From Zychaea mexicana (lineage: Eukaryota; Mucoromycota; Mucoromycetes; Mucorales; Lichtheimiaceae): a stretch of DNA of 17,565 nucleotides. Shown in pieces: positions 1 through 7,681 of this stretch (the first letter of the stretch is position 1; each line of letters starts with the position of its first letter). The stretch covers positions 1-17,565 of the forward strand of contig NW_026516930.1 of NCBI RefSeq assembly GCF_025766255.1. Reading direction: 5' to 3'. Position numbers and translations under genes: made by a program. The notes under the pieces are model-generated. The model was not told the origin of the DNA and did not search any database. It saw nothing but the letters and a program-made list of their open reading frames with translations.

Positions 1-943
1 TATCCCCACAAGTGCAAAGCTCTCGCAACTGTTCGTTCACCAATCGACACCGATACACCGAGCTTTCGTGGGATGATATCTTCTTGCAATTTTTTTCTGA
101 CCAGCTCCACTTTTCTTTGCTGTGGGGGCTGCTCTTTGATCCACTTGCAAATTGCAAGCTTGATATCCTCATCGGCAAGAAGAGAAATTCGCTTGGAATG
201 CTTGCCTTGGCGATGAGCAGTTACTTTGCTAGTGAGAACATATGATTTGGTCCACGATCTGATTGCCCGACCCAAATACTGTATGGAACCACCACCTAAT
301 TGTTTCGCAATTCTTTCAGATTCGACGATTTTCTGTTTCTTTTGGCCTTGGTGCTCGATTAGATATCCCAGGAATTGCAAGACACAATTGTACCGTAGGA
401 CATCGTATGGCTTCATTTGGCCTGATGGCGACTGCTGGTTTCGGCTGGTCTGCATCAGTTGTTGCAAAGCCGCATGTCTCTCCTTCATTAGCGATTGATC
501 TTCGAGAATGATCAAGGCTTCATCTGTAGCTGACAATGACGATGGATCGGTGGTCGATGACGCAGCAAAGAACTCTGTTATTTTTCGATGCTTTTTACCC
601 AATGCAGCGAGCTCTCTTGCATTTCTACGACGGCGCTGTGCAGTTTTTTTGCCATTTCCTGTATTTGGAAACGACTGCAGTAAGAAGATGAACCAGTTAA
701 CAAACAAACTAGAAGAAATAAGTCAATCACACCTCTATAGTCTGGAAGGTAGTCATCAGCACCATCTCTCCACTCAAGACTCAAATTGGTGGCAGAATCT
801 ACTAAGGTTGTTGCAGAAACTCCAAGCAGCTGCCAGTCCTCTGCATCAGCAGCGTCTTGATTGGTACTTTCGGCAGTATCCTCCCACATTTCATCGTCGA
901 AATCGAAAAGCTCATTGTATTCACTTTCGTTCACGTTATCCAC
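1..943 (-). CDS. Element A DDE transposase, copy 1, N-terminal part (exons 1-2, runs off window)
   Basis: Exon 1 is 943-731, starting MDNVNESEYNELFDFDDE: an acidic N-terminus. A 56-nt GT-AG intron (675-730, phase 0) follows, and exon 2 runs from 674 to the window edge. Exon 2 encodes a basic SFPNTGNGKKTAQRRRRNAR stretch, then KPYDVLRYNCVLQFLGYL, and ends in a helix-turn-helix-like SIGERTVARALHLWGY that would bind DNA before the catalytic core. The frame is open throughout, whereas copy 2 has a one-base insertion in the VLQFLGYL region. Adding exons 3-5 from copy 2 predicts a protein of about 694 residues. The start is the only early ATG giving an open exon 1. Family recognition (a transposase group common in Glomeromycotina and basidiomycetes) is from memory of motif style. 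Confidence 0.8.
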
Positions 944-1532
944 AAGTGGTACCCAAGTAGGCTCATTAACGCTAGTAATGAGGGGTAGGATGACTTAATG
1001 TAAACAAACTACTCTCAAATGATTCTTAAAAACTGACAGTTCTCTTTGAATGCACAAGAAATTTACTTGAGTGTGTTCTTTGACTCTTGCATGCTTTTAA
1101 GGTGCTTCTAGCGCTTGTTGAGTCTCCCCATTGTATGGAATGTTTTGGAAGAAGAAGGAACAATAAAACTTTGTCATCCTACTTATAATTTACATGGCAC
1201 CATTACAGTCAATGTTGATTGGAAGGCTGAGGTATATATTGCACCAGCGCTTATCACCAATGTTACACTACCTTCCTAATATGGAGATCGCCGATTCAAT
1301 GTCATACACTAGTGTATGGTGGGGTGGACATTCTGACAAAATCCTCTGCTAAATTTTTGAATCTACCCCAACTTCGACGCTTTATTTCTCAATTTTTTTT
1401 GCCTGTAAGTAAGTAAAAGTGCTTCATAGAATTGCTCTTTGAGCCTCTCTCTATCGTTCTATGAAGCCAAAAAAGTGGTTGTATAAGTGAAAAAAGTTGA
1501 AATAAAACATCAAAAATTGGTCCAAAAATTTA
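944..1532 (-). promoter_or_regulatory. Element A 5' non-coding region
   Basis: About 590 bases between the terminal repeat and the transposase start, without a credible ORF on either strand. It presumably holds the promoter and subterminal sequences of element A. Two structures stand out: a perfect 16-bp palindrome at 1303-1318 (CATACACTAGTGTATG) and an 11-bp inverted repeat, GCTTCATAGAA (1421-1431) with its complement at 1457-1467 around a 25-nt spacer. Either could be a binding site or a hairpin. No TATA position can be assigned with confidence. Confidence 0.5.
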
Positions 1533-1554
1533 CGTTTCTAGGTGGCGGGCACCA
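1533..1554 (-). repeat. Element A terminal inverted repeat (copy 1, 5' end)
   Basis: Read inward on the minus strand it starts TGGTGCCCGCCACC and continues to AGAAACG, 22 bp in all. It matches 9558-9579 perfectly in inverse orientation. Both are bordered by TA on the outside (1555-1556 and 9556-9557). Confidence 0.85.
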
Positions 1555-1556
1555 TA

Positions 1557-1665
1557 CCATCATCTGTATAAGAACCATCTTCTAAACAATATTCACAATA
1601 TGTTCTATTACTATCTTCTTTTACATAGCATCCATTGTATTTAAAATTTCTACATTTATTATTAT
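1557..1665 (-). pseudogene. Gene G, 5' piece: Cys-rich segment interrupted by element A
   Basis: The minus-strand frame reads TNNNKCRNFKYNGCYVKEDS and then NRTYCEYCLEDGSYTDDG up to the TA bordering element A. The Cys spacing (C-x7-C, then C-x2-C) suggests a small zinc-binding segment. Upstream the frame closes; an AG in front of the segment could be a splice acceptor, so this is probably an internal exon. The piece joins in frame, through a single TA, with the acidic piece at 9386-9555. The parent gene is not recognised, and the 5' limit is approximate. Confidence 0.55.
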
Positions 1666-1951
1666 TAGTATGAAATATAACTCATAGTTAAAGAAAAACA
1701 AGAGATTTATAGATTATTAATAAATTATAATATTTTTTAATGTAATAAGTTCAAAAATTTTATATTTAAATATATATAGTTGTTTCAATTTTGTGATCCT
1801 TAATGAAATTTGTAATCACCAAATATTTTTGTAATCTTTATGAATATAAAAATTTCATAAACTGGCGGAATGGTAATAAGCATACCCTCCTCTGAGCTAG
1901 ACCAACTGGATCGACGCTTAGCTTGACAGAATAGAATTATATATAATTTTG
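1666..1951. other. AT-rich stretch without a gene
   Basis: Very AT-rich with no ORF. A GC-richer island at about 1861-1925 reads, on the minus strand, with a TAGCTCAGAGG string like a tRNA A box, but no matching B box or cloverleaf follows. It may be part of an intron between the pseudogene at 1952-2473 and the Cys-rich piece at 1557-1665. Confidence 0.4.
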
Positions 1952-2473
1952 TTATTTATAACAAATATTATTAATATGATTCATTCTCCTATATCTTTTC
2001 TTTTTAGTATTACTAATATCAGGAGTACTAAGATTTGAAAGACTTCGTTTATTACTATTATTGTTATTATCTTCTATTTCACTATTATCTGTTAATAGCT
2101 CATCAATATTTTTTTCTCTATTATAATTTTCATTACTTACTAATACATCATTACCTTCTAATGAACTATCATCTGTAACAGATGGTGTTGATAAATTTTT
2201 TGTTTAATTGTTATTGTATTTTTTTCTTTTACTTCCTCTTCTTTTTGTTATTTTATAATATTCTTAATATTTTTCTTCTTGTTGACCATTTTCATTATTA
2301 TATGATATTTCAAAATCAATTTGTTTATTTTTTTTATCATATAAAATATTAGCATTTTTAATATTGTTTTTAATCATAAAATTAATTATAATTGATCTTT
2401 TTATTTTTGATGTAAATTTTTTATGTGTCTCTTCCATTTTGATATTAGTTTTATATATATTATAAAAATTCAA
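1952..2473 (-). pseudogene. Unrecognised Asn/Lys-rich protein gene, broken
   Basis: The minus-strand ORF starts at 2473 (MNFYNIYKTNIKMEET) with a Lys/Ile-rich first part ending NNENGQQEEKY. It meets a TAA at 2264-2266. The same frame continues with a basic KITKRRGSKRKK stretch, which looks like a nuclear signal. After a frame change in an A run, a second open part has acidic and Asn-rich sequence (IDELLTDNSEIEDNNNNSN), then KKKRYRR, and stops at 1952. The continuity of composition across the stop and the frame change argues for one decayed gene. The palindrome AAAAATTCAATTTTT lies at its 5' end (2464-2478). It may be the upstream exon of gene G (1557-1665); that is speculative. The function is unknown. 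Confidence 0.45.
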
Positions 2474-2478
2474 TTTTT
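2464..2478. repeat. AAAAATTCAATTTTT palindrome (site 1 of 4)
   Basis: Inverted repeat with one central base at the 5' end of the minus-strand pseudogene 1952-2473. Related sites lie at 4771-4789, 7002-7020 and 7770-7788. Confidence 0.5.
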
Positions 2479-2955
2479 AAAAAAAATATTATGCAAATTT
2501 AGATAAAATTTAAATATCACCGCTCTTTTAAAATTACCATTTGCTGCTTCTTGCCAAAATTAGATGAGATCAGCAAACTGGTAACATCTACAGAACTTCA
2601 TACTTTGTCTATTTTGCTCGATAATAATTCTCACTGTTTGACTTTGTAGCAAACAGCAGCGCAAGCATATGCATACACTTAAAAAATTACGCATGATCCA
2701 CTCACGCAGCCAATGTTATCTTGGCTAGCCATTACCATGATGTCAACAGCAAAGTATTTCTTGAAGGATAATTCTGGCGAAATTTCCGAGATGTTAGAAA
2801 GCGACATGATGTACAATCTATGGGGGTTTTTGAACACGATCTTTCAAGGCAGCGGGATATGAGCAATAGGGTAAGTGTCTTCATATCACAATGAAACTAT
2901 AAGTGAGAATGTATAATACATACTAATATACTATTACAGAAAAGAGAAAAGTAGC

Positions 2956-2960
2956 ATTGC
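2956..2960. repeat. Target-site duplication of element H (left)
   Basis: ATTGC directly before the GGG start of element H, repeated at 4870-4874 after its CCCCC end. Removing one copy and the element restores the gene X reading frame. Confidence 0.7.
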
Positions 2961-3150
2961 GGGATGTGCAGTACGAAATTGGCTATAAATTTACAATAGT
3001 TTTTGATAAATGTAATAAATTGCTTGCTGCCATATTAAATTATATCATCCATTTTGATATTTTATCAATTTTATGACATCATGTGACCAAAATCATGTAT
3101 TCAATGATTATAAAAATTGAAAATCCATAATATAAACAAAGAACGACCCA

Positions 3151-4670
3151 ATGGATACAACAAACTATACACTACTGATTACAAATGAAGTAAACTCAAT
3201 TATTGCAAATTATTGGCAATTCCTAGAATGGAATTGGCCTACTGTACATAATAAATATAAACATAGAACTGATTTGAAATATATTAAATTCATAGAAAAA
3301 ATTAAGGATGAATTGTTACGTAAATTAGGTTATGTTGCTGTATTTTATTTTCTAGTAGTTTTATATACAAACAAGGAATATCCCAGACCTTACTTTGAAA
3401 TTGAAAAAGGATTATTTCTATTATATCATTTAGTCTCTGGAGTATGTGGTGAAAAATTTGAAAAATACTTACCACATAGCACATTTCATACATTTATAAA
3501 AAGTTTTGGATGGATGAGGACAACTACAAACGAATCAACAAAATAGTAAATGATTCAATGAATAACATGTTTTCATCTATCAAATCACGTATTCTATCTA
3601 CTAGAAAGCATAATCCTGACTTATTTAAACATGTAACACTTATATTGGATGGCCATAATTCAAGAATTAACTATGTAGATACTGAAATTGACCACTTTCA
3701 AAGAATGTATTCTTATAAATTTAAGAAGAATGGAATACATACCCAATTTGTTAGTGATATGAATGATATGATTATTTATACTTCTAAAAGTGACTTTTGT
3801 CCTGATAGCTCAGATGGTAGCATGTTTTTAAACATGAAATTATTTAAATATATGCATGAGAATGACATAATGGCAGTTGATAGTGGATATACTTTGTTTA
3901 TCACACAATTTACAGAGCTTGCTAATGAAAAAGGATATAACTTTAGCCATGATAATTTTGTATACCCTATACGTAAAAATGTAAATGAGCCCTTAATGAT
4001 TACTGAGGATCATTTTAATAAGACATTTGGAAGTTTTAGGACAAAAGTTGAGAATCAATTTTCAGAAATTGGGAATAAATTCTGCCGATTCAATAATAAC
4101 AAGTCAGTTGTTAAAATGGATAACATAAAATACTATAATCTGCAATTTCGTGTAGCTTGTTTATTAAAAAATATTACAAAATTTATAGAAATGTTCAATA
4201 TTCCTATTTTACCACACTATAAACTATGGCACAGTAATGATTTTAATTTTCCAGTAGAGCATAAACTAATTGATATAGTGGTCAGCAATGATAAACAAAA
4301 TAAAGATAAACTGGATAAAATGATCAGATTACAAAATGACCTGCTTAATATGGCTATATCAAATGAAGAAATGATTGTTGATAATGAATCTGATAATAAT
4401 TCAAATCAGAGTAATAGTGATAATGATGATGTTCCAAGATTTAATGAGCGTAGTAGAAAAAGAAAGCGAAATAAAGGGAAACAACGAGCAATGGCATCAT
4501 ATGAAATAGAAGAGATTATTAGGCATAAAACTGAAAATGGTACATATTTGTTTGAGGTAAAATGGGTTGGATATAGTGCTGATGATAACAGTTGGTTATC
4601 AATTGATAAATTTAATCAAAAGGATTTATTGAAGGAATATATCAATAAGCATAATCTTGGTATATTATAA
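3151..4670 (+). CDS. Element H transposase: Harbinger/DDE_Tnp_4-like core plus C-terminal chromodomain (one frameshift)
   Basis: An N-terminal ORF (3151-3546) gives a helical region ending EKYLPHSTFHTFIKSFG. The reading must move by one base at the T run near 3504-3507 to enter 3510-4670. Counting from MDEDNYK, the second ORF carries VTLILDGHN (D47), MAVDSGYTLF (D124) and FRTKVENQF (E181). This matches the D / D-x-GY / E pattern of DDE_Tnp_4 (IS5/PIF-Harbinger-like) enzymes. An acidic, Asn/Ser-rich linker, a basic RSRKRKRNKGKQR nuclear signal (315-327) and a chromodomain (about 331-382) follow. In the chromodomain Y331 and KWVGY supply the aromatic-cage residues, and SW lies near the usual W. 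The fusion would let the transposase bind methylated histone tails and bias integration. The frameshift may be a lost T or sequencing error; an intron is less likely. Confidence 0.75.
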
Positions 4671-4869
4671 AATTGCATACTCTACTATTTACAATATTTT
4701 CTTCAACTGGTATATAACATAATGTGAATTTTACCTGGCATTCCTTTCTTACCAATTATTTTATATATACACAAAATTCAATTTTTTGTACAATTTGGAT
4801 TTTTACAGCCAATAGATTTCTTACAGCCAATAATATTATCTAATATCTAATTGGAGTTGGATGTCCCCC
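4671..4869 (+). repeat. Element H 3' non-coding end with repeated subterminal motif
   Basis: About 200 bases after the transposase stop, nearly identical to 7682-7868. It contains the near-palindrome at 4771-4789 (ACAAAATTCAATTTTTTGT), which may act as a hairpin or terminator, and two tandem TTACAGCCAATA motifs (4803-4814, 4821-4832) close to the element end. These are likely transposase-binding sites. Confidence 0.55.
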
Positions 4870-4874
4870 ATTGC
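4870..4874. repeat. Target-site duplication of element H (right)
   Basis: ATTGC following the CCCCC end of element H; partner of 2956-2960. Confidence 0.7.
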
Positions 4875-5557
4875 AAACGCCCAGGCAAGAAATAACAAAA
4901 GAAAACTCGCAGCCATCGATGCGTCACTGAAGAAAACAATGGGCCATTGCATCGACACCATCTACACGAGCAGCAGTATAGAGCTGGGGGGGCTCAGAAT
5001 TGGAAAAGATAATGACGATACTAAGGAAATGAAAGATAGCATGCTAAAGCTTCTGATTGTTCTGAAGGACATGCTCGCATCAATTGTAACTCCAATGCCG
5101 TCGATCTTACACCATGCTCATGTACTAGGTTACAACATCAAAGGTATGATGCAACTGCAAAGTATTTCCAAATTTGATGATAAACCCACAAACATGTTTT
5201 TGATGCCTCAATCCAATAGGGAACGCTGTTACCTTACTTGATGTCGATGTTCCAGAAGGATTTGTTACCCGTATCCGACGAATCAAAGACTTACAGTATC
5301 CAAGCGGCAGCGCTGACTACATTTTGCGAATTGTTCTACTAATCGAGCTCGCAATCCAAGGAAAAATGATCGTTGATGGGACACTCAACCAAATCCATAG
5401 CACTCAGATCCCAGTGATCGACGGTACGAGAGTCAATCCCCTACCCGAATCCTTTATCCCGCATTCTCTGTCATCTTCGTCTTCATCATCATCTTCAAAC
5501 TCCCCCCTTCATTCACAAGACAGCTTCTCTCAATCTAACAAAAAGCAACACAATTAG

Positions 5558-5681
5558 TATACCCTGTACAAATATCATTTTTCCCATAACAACATGATAC
5601 CATCACTTCTGCCATAATCAGGGTAATCCAATTCGGATAGCTGGCGAAAAATTAGCATAGAGATGCTTATTCATATAACCA
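5558..5681. other. Gene X 3' flank
   Basis: About 120 bases of ordinary composition between the gene X stop and MITE 1. No gene or clear signal was seen. Confidence 0.4.
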
Positions 5682-6030
5682 CAGTTGACCCCCTTTAATG
5701 TCAACCCTCAAGTACACCTGAAAGTGTTGACGCTAACGGGGGTTGACGTTAAAGGGGGTGGCACAAAGTTTAACTGTAGAATAAAAATATTAAACCAGTG
5801 CACCTCGACACAATGTATGTATGCAACAGAGTCGTTCCTAACAATGTATTTTCAACCACCAATGAAATAACCTCTTTTGATTAGATATGTTTGACCTCAA
5901 TAAGAAGTCAACCCTAGCCAAGGTGTTGACATTGACCTTATGTAAAAGTTGAAATTTATCTCTGGTAAAATGTGAGGTTCTCAGAAAAAGGTTGACTATA
6001 TCGGGGGTTGACATTAAAGGGGGTCCACTG
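5682..6030. mobile_element. MITE 1 (349 bp, CAGTKGACCCCC ends)
   Basis: Left end CAGTTGACCCCCTTTAATGT, right end (read inward) CAGTGGACCCCCTTTAATGT, so terminal inverted repeats exceed 25 bp. TA lies on the right (6031-6032) and CA on the left, probably a mutated TA. The core GGGGGTTGACRTTAAAGGGG occurs three times (about 5686-5705 inverted, 5739-5759 and 6003-6024), giving an internal sub-hairpin at the left end. There is no coding capacity. The CAGT start and TA target fit a Tc1/mariner or pogo-type non-autonomous element. Confidence 0.75.
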
Positions 6031-6032
6031 TA

Positions 6033-6424
6033 GTGGTCAGCAATGATAAACAAAATAAAGATAAACTGGATAAATGATCAGATTACAAAATGACCTGCTT
6101 AATATGGCTATATCAAATGAAGAAATGATTGTTGATAATGAATCTAATAATAATTCAAATCAGAGTAATAGTGATAATGATGATGTTCTAAGATTTAATG
6201 AGCGTAGTAAAAAAAGAAAGCAAAATAAAGGGAAACAACGAGCAATGGCATCATATGAAATAGAAGAGATTATTAGGCATAAAACTGAAAATGGTACATA
6301 TTTGTTTGAAGTAAAATGGGTTGGATATAGTTCTGATGATAACAGTTGGTTATCAATTGATAAATTTAATCAAAATGATTTATTGAAGGAATATATCAAT
6401 AAGCATAATCTTGGTATATTATAA
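6033..6424 (+). pseudogene. Element H transposase copy II, C-terminal remnant with chromodomain
   Basis: Corresponds to the linker and chromodomain of the copy I transposase. It retains RLQNDLLNMAISNEEMIVDN, the basic nuclear-signal-like stretch and a complete chromodomain (YEIEEIIRHK...KWVGYSSDDNSW). A one-base deletion (GATAAATGATC versus GATAAAATGATC) shifts the upstream frame, and the catalytic region is absent. An ORF of 116 codons starting at 6074 could in principle make a free chromodomain protein, but there is no evidence of expression. Confidence 0.65.
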
Positions 6425-6484
6425 AATTGCATACTCTGGGTAATATATCATTGATACTATATTATTTATAAATATTGATTGTAT

Positions 6485-6964
6485 TTAAGGAATGATTGAA
6501 TTGAAACATAAATAAAATGGGTCTCCTATAATAGCTTTAATAGGTTTAGATTTCTTCTTTTTCTTGTTTTCTTTTTTTTCAATTTTCTCATCTTCAGTGT
6601 TATTAGATTTATAAACAACAAGTTTTTTATTTTTAGGAATATGAAGCTTACTATGTTGACAGCAAAGGTAATCCTTTTTACCATTAGGTAAATATGTTCT
6701 GATTTTTCTACCACAAAACTGACCATCACGTTTTCCTTTTTTAAGTTTATGGGTACAAAAAGCATTATTCATGCTCAAGTATAAAAAGTAGTCTGTTGAA
6801 AACAATGACTTTATTTTATTTTGTAATTTTATTTTTAATTTTTCTACAATATTTTTATTAATGTAAGAATCCAATTCATTTTCCATAAATACATCTAATT
6901 CTTTGTTAAGATTATTACGTAATTGGATATGGTTGATTGGGAGGAATTCATTTAATGCAACCAT
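6485..6964 (-). CDS. Small Lys-rich protein with Cys/His zinc-binding-like segment, inside element H copy II
   Basis: A 159-residue minus-strand ORF starting MVALNEFLPINHIQLRNN. The central part has Cys/His residues in FCTHKLKKGKRDGQFCGRK, then YLCCQHSKLH: a C-x-H, C, C-C-x2-H pattern that could bind zinc. A Lys-rich tail (KIEKKENKKKKKSKPIK) follows, and the C-terminus is hydrophobic. A perfect palindrome, ACAAAAATTCAATTTTTGT (7002-7020), lies 38 bases upstream. The protein is unrecognised. Harbinger-type transposons often encode a second DNA-binding protein, so it may be an accessory factor of element H; that is inference. The sequence has no homologue in copy I. Confidence 0.5.
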   Translation of the reverse strand: MVALNEFLPINHIQLRNNLNKELDVFMENELDSYINKNIVEKLKIKLQNKIKSLFSTDYFLYLSMNNAFCTHKLKKGKRDGQFCGRKIRTYLPNGKKDYLCCQHSKLHIPKNKKLVVYKSNNTEDEKIEKKENKKKKKSKPIKAIIGDPFYLCFNSIIP

Positions 6965-7154
6965 TTTTATTGAATCTTTGAAACACTTTCTTTTTTCAAA
7001 TACAAAAATTCAATTTTTGTCAAAAAAGTAATTGAGTTTGAAATTTATTTCTTGGTATGAATTATTTATTTCTTGGCATAAATTAAAAGTTTTCTAATAA
7101 TATTTCTATTAAATGCTCTCGAAACCTATATTCATTATCTTACTATAAATTCAG
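6965..7154. other. AT-rich upstream region of the 6485-6964 ORF
   Basis: No ORF. It holds the palindrome at 7002-7020, a likely promoter-proximal or structural element, and ends at the TA used by MITE 2. Confidence 0.35.
7002..7020. repeat. ACAAAAATTCAATTTTTGT palindrome (site 3 of 4)
   Basis: Perfect 9-bp arms around one C, 38 bases upstream of the minus-strand ORF 6485-6964. Longest and most regular of the four sites. Confidence 0.5.
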
Positions 7155-7156
7155 TA

Positions 7157-7679
7157 CAGTGGTCCCCCGCTTTTTGCAGCAGCGGTTTTTGGTGGAAAAA
7201 ACTGCAAAAAGTGGGGAACTGCAAAAAGTGAGGATGAGTATGAGATGTTACACAGACTGAGTCTATTATGTTAATCAAGTGTCAATGATAGTAAACCAAT
7301 CAAAAGTGTCGGTGCTGTGCTGAGGCTACTTATTATAACTCAACTCTTATATAAAAGGCTGTCGTCTCACTTTTGATGTTTATATACTGCAGTATCAACA
7401 CCTCCACACCACTATAGTAAAAGCGAAATACCAAAAGCTTACTGAATAGCAAAATGATGCTATCTATCAACATTACATGTAGATGTCACTGGTTCGAGAC
7501 TCTGTGTCCCAGGCTCCCGAGTTAATAGCAGGAAATTGCAGGTCCCCAATTTTGGCCTGCAAAATGCAAAAAGTGAGGAAACTGCAATTTTATTAAGTAA
7601 TGAGCGGGTGTGCTCCAAAAAAATCTGCAAAAACTGAGGATCTGCAAAAAGTGGGGCTGTAAAAAGTGGGGGACCACTG
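7157..7679. mobile_element. MITE 2 (523 bp, CAGTGGTCCCCC ends, TA duplication)
   Basis: Inverted ends CAGTGGTCCCCCGCTTTTTG and CAGTGGTCCCCCACTTTTTA (read inward), flanked by TA at 7155-7156 and 7680-7681. The unit TGCAAAAAGTGRGGA recurs several times near both ends (about 7170-7235 and 7550-7670). Non-coding. The ends resemble pogo/Tigger-type Tc1/mariner repeats, so it is a non-autonomous derivative moved by a transposase encoded elsewhere. Confidence 0.85.
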
Positions 7680-7681
7680 TA

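Larger units (their letters stand above)
1..1554 (-). mobile_element. Element A, copy 1 (5' part; rest lies left of window)
   Basis: A DDE DNA transposon whose single multi-exon gene runs on the minus strand. Its 5' terminus is at 1554, next to a TA dinucleotide (1555-1556), and it carries a 22-bp terminal inverted repeat (1533-1554) matching 9558-9579 in inverse orientation. Bases 56-724 are repeated at 16896-17565 and bases 1-55 at 11141-11195, both in the same orientation. The copies differ only by single-base indels. Combining the two copies gives an element of about 3.14 kb. This copy holds the empty target site (TA at 54-55) into which element T inserted in copy 2. The TA target and transposase style suggest the broad IS630/Tc1/mariner group; that assignment is inferred. 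Confidence 0.85.
2961..4869 (+). mobile_element. Element H, copy I: DDE/chromodomain DNA transposon
   Basis: This 1,909-bp insertion in gene X begins GGGATGTGCAG and ends GGATGTCCCCC, flanked by the direct repeat ATTGC (2956-2960 and 4870-4874). The ends form only a weak inverted repeat, but the motif ATTGGCTRTAA lies in inverse orientation near both ends (2978-2989; twice at 4803-4814 and 4821-4832), which supports the boundaries. It encodes one transposase with a C-terminal chromodomain. Its 3' end recurs at 7682-7868 and its C-terminal coding part at 6033-6437. A 5-bp duplication is not the usual 3 bp of PIF/Harbinger elements. Confidence 0.75.
2563..5557 (+). pseudogene. Gene X: uncharacterised fungal gene family member, split by element H
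   Basis: The pieces are 2563-2870, intron 2871-2939 (GTAAGT...ACAG), 2940-2960, element H, 4870-5143, intron 5144-5219 (GTATGA...ATAG, phase 1) and 5220-5557. Removing H and one ATTGC gives a continuous frame through AIGKEKSSIANAQARNNKRK. That frame continues to HVLGYNIKGNAVTLLDVDV and a Ser-rich tail (SSSSSSSSS) before TAG-free sequence and a TAA... stop region ending at 5557. The upstream piece contains EMLESDMMYNLWGFLNTIF. In-frame stops at about 2647, 2680 and 2858 show decay, although some could lie in an unrecognised intron. Base composition is richer in GC than the surrounding DNA. The style resembles large uncharacterised gene families of Mucoromycota; no function is assigned. Confidence 0.6.

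Noticed and set aside
12..960. Plus-strand ORFs at 12-245, 226-511 and 508-960
   Set aside because: Antisense to the element A transposase exons, which have coherent splice sites and motifs on the minus strand.
1861..1925. tRNA-like string (TAGCTCAGAGG on the minus strand)
   Set aside because: No downstream B box, no anticodon arm or acceptor stem that pairs; at most a remnant.
3442..3503. Intron joining the two element H ORFs in phase
   Set aside because: Acceptor has no pyrimidine tract, and it would remove EKYLPHSTFHTFIKSF, which looks like genuine coding sequence continuing across the shift.
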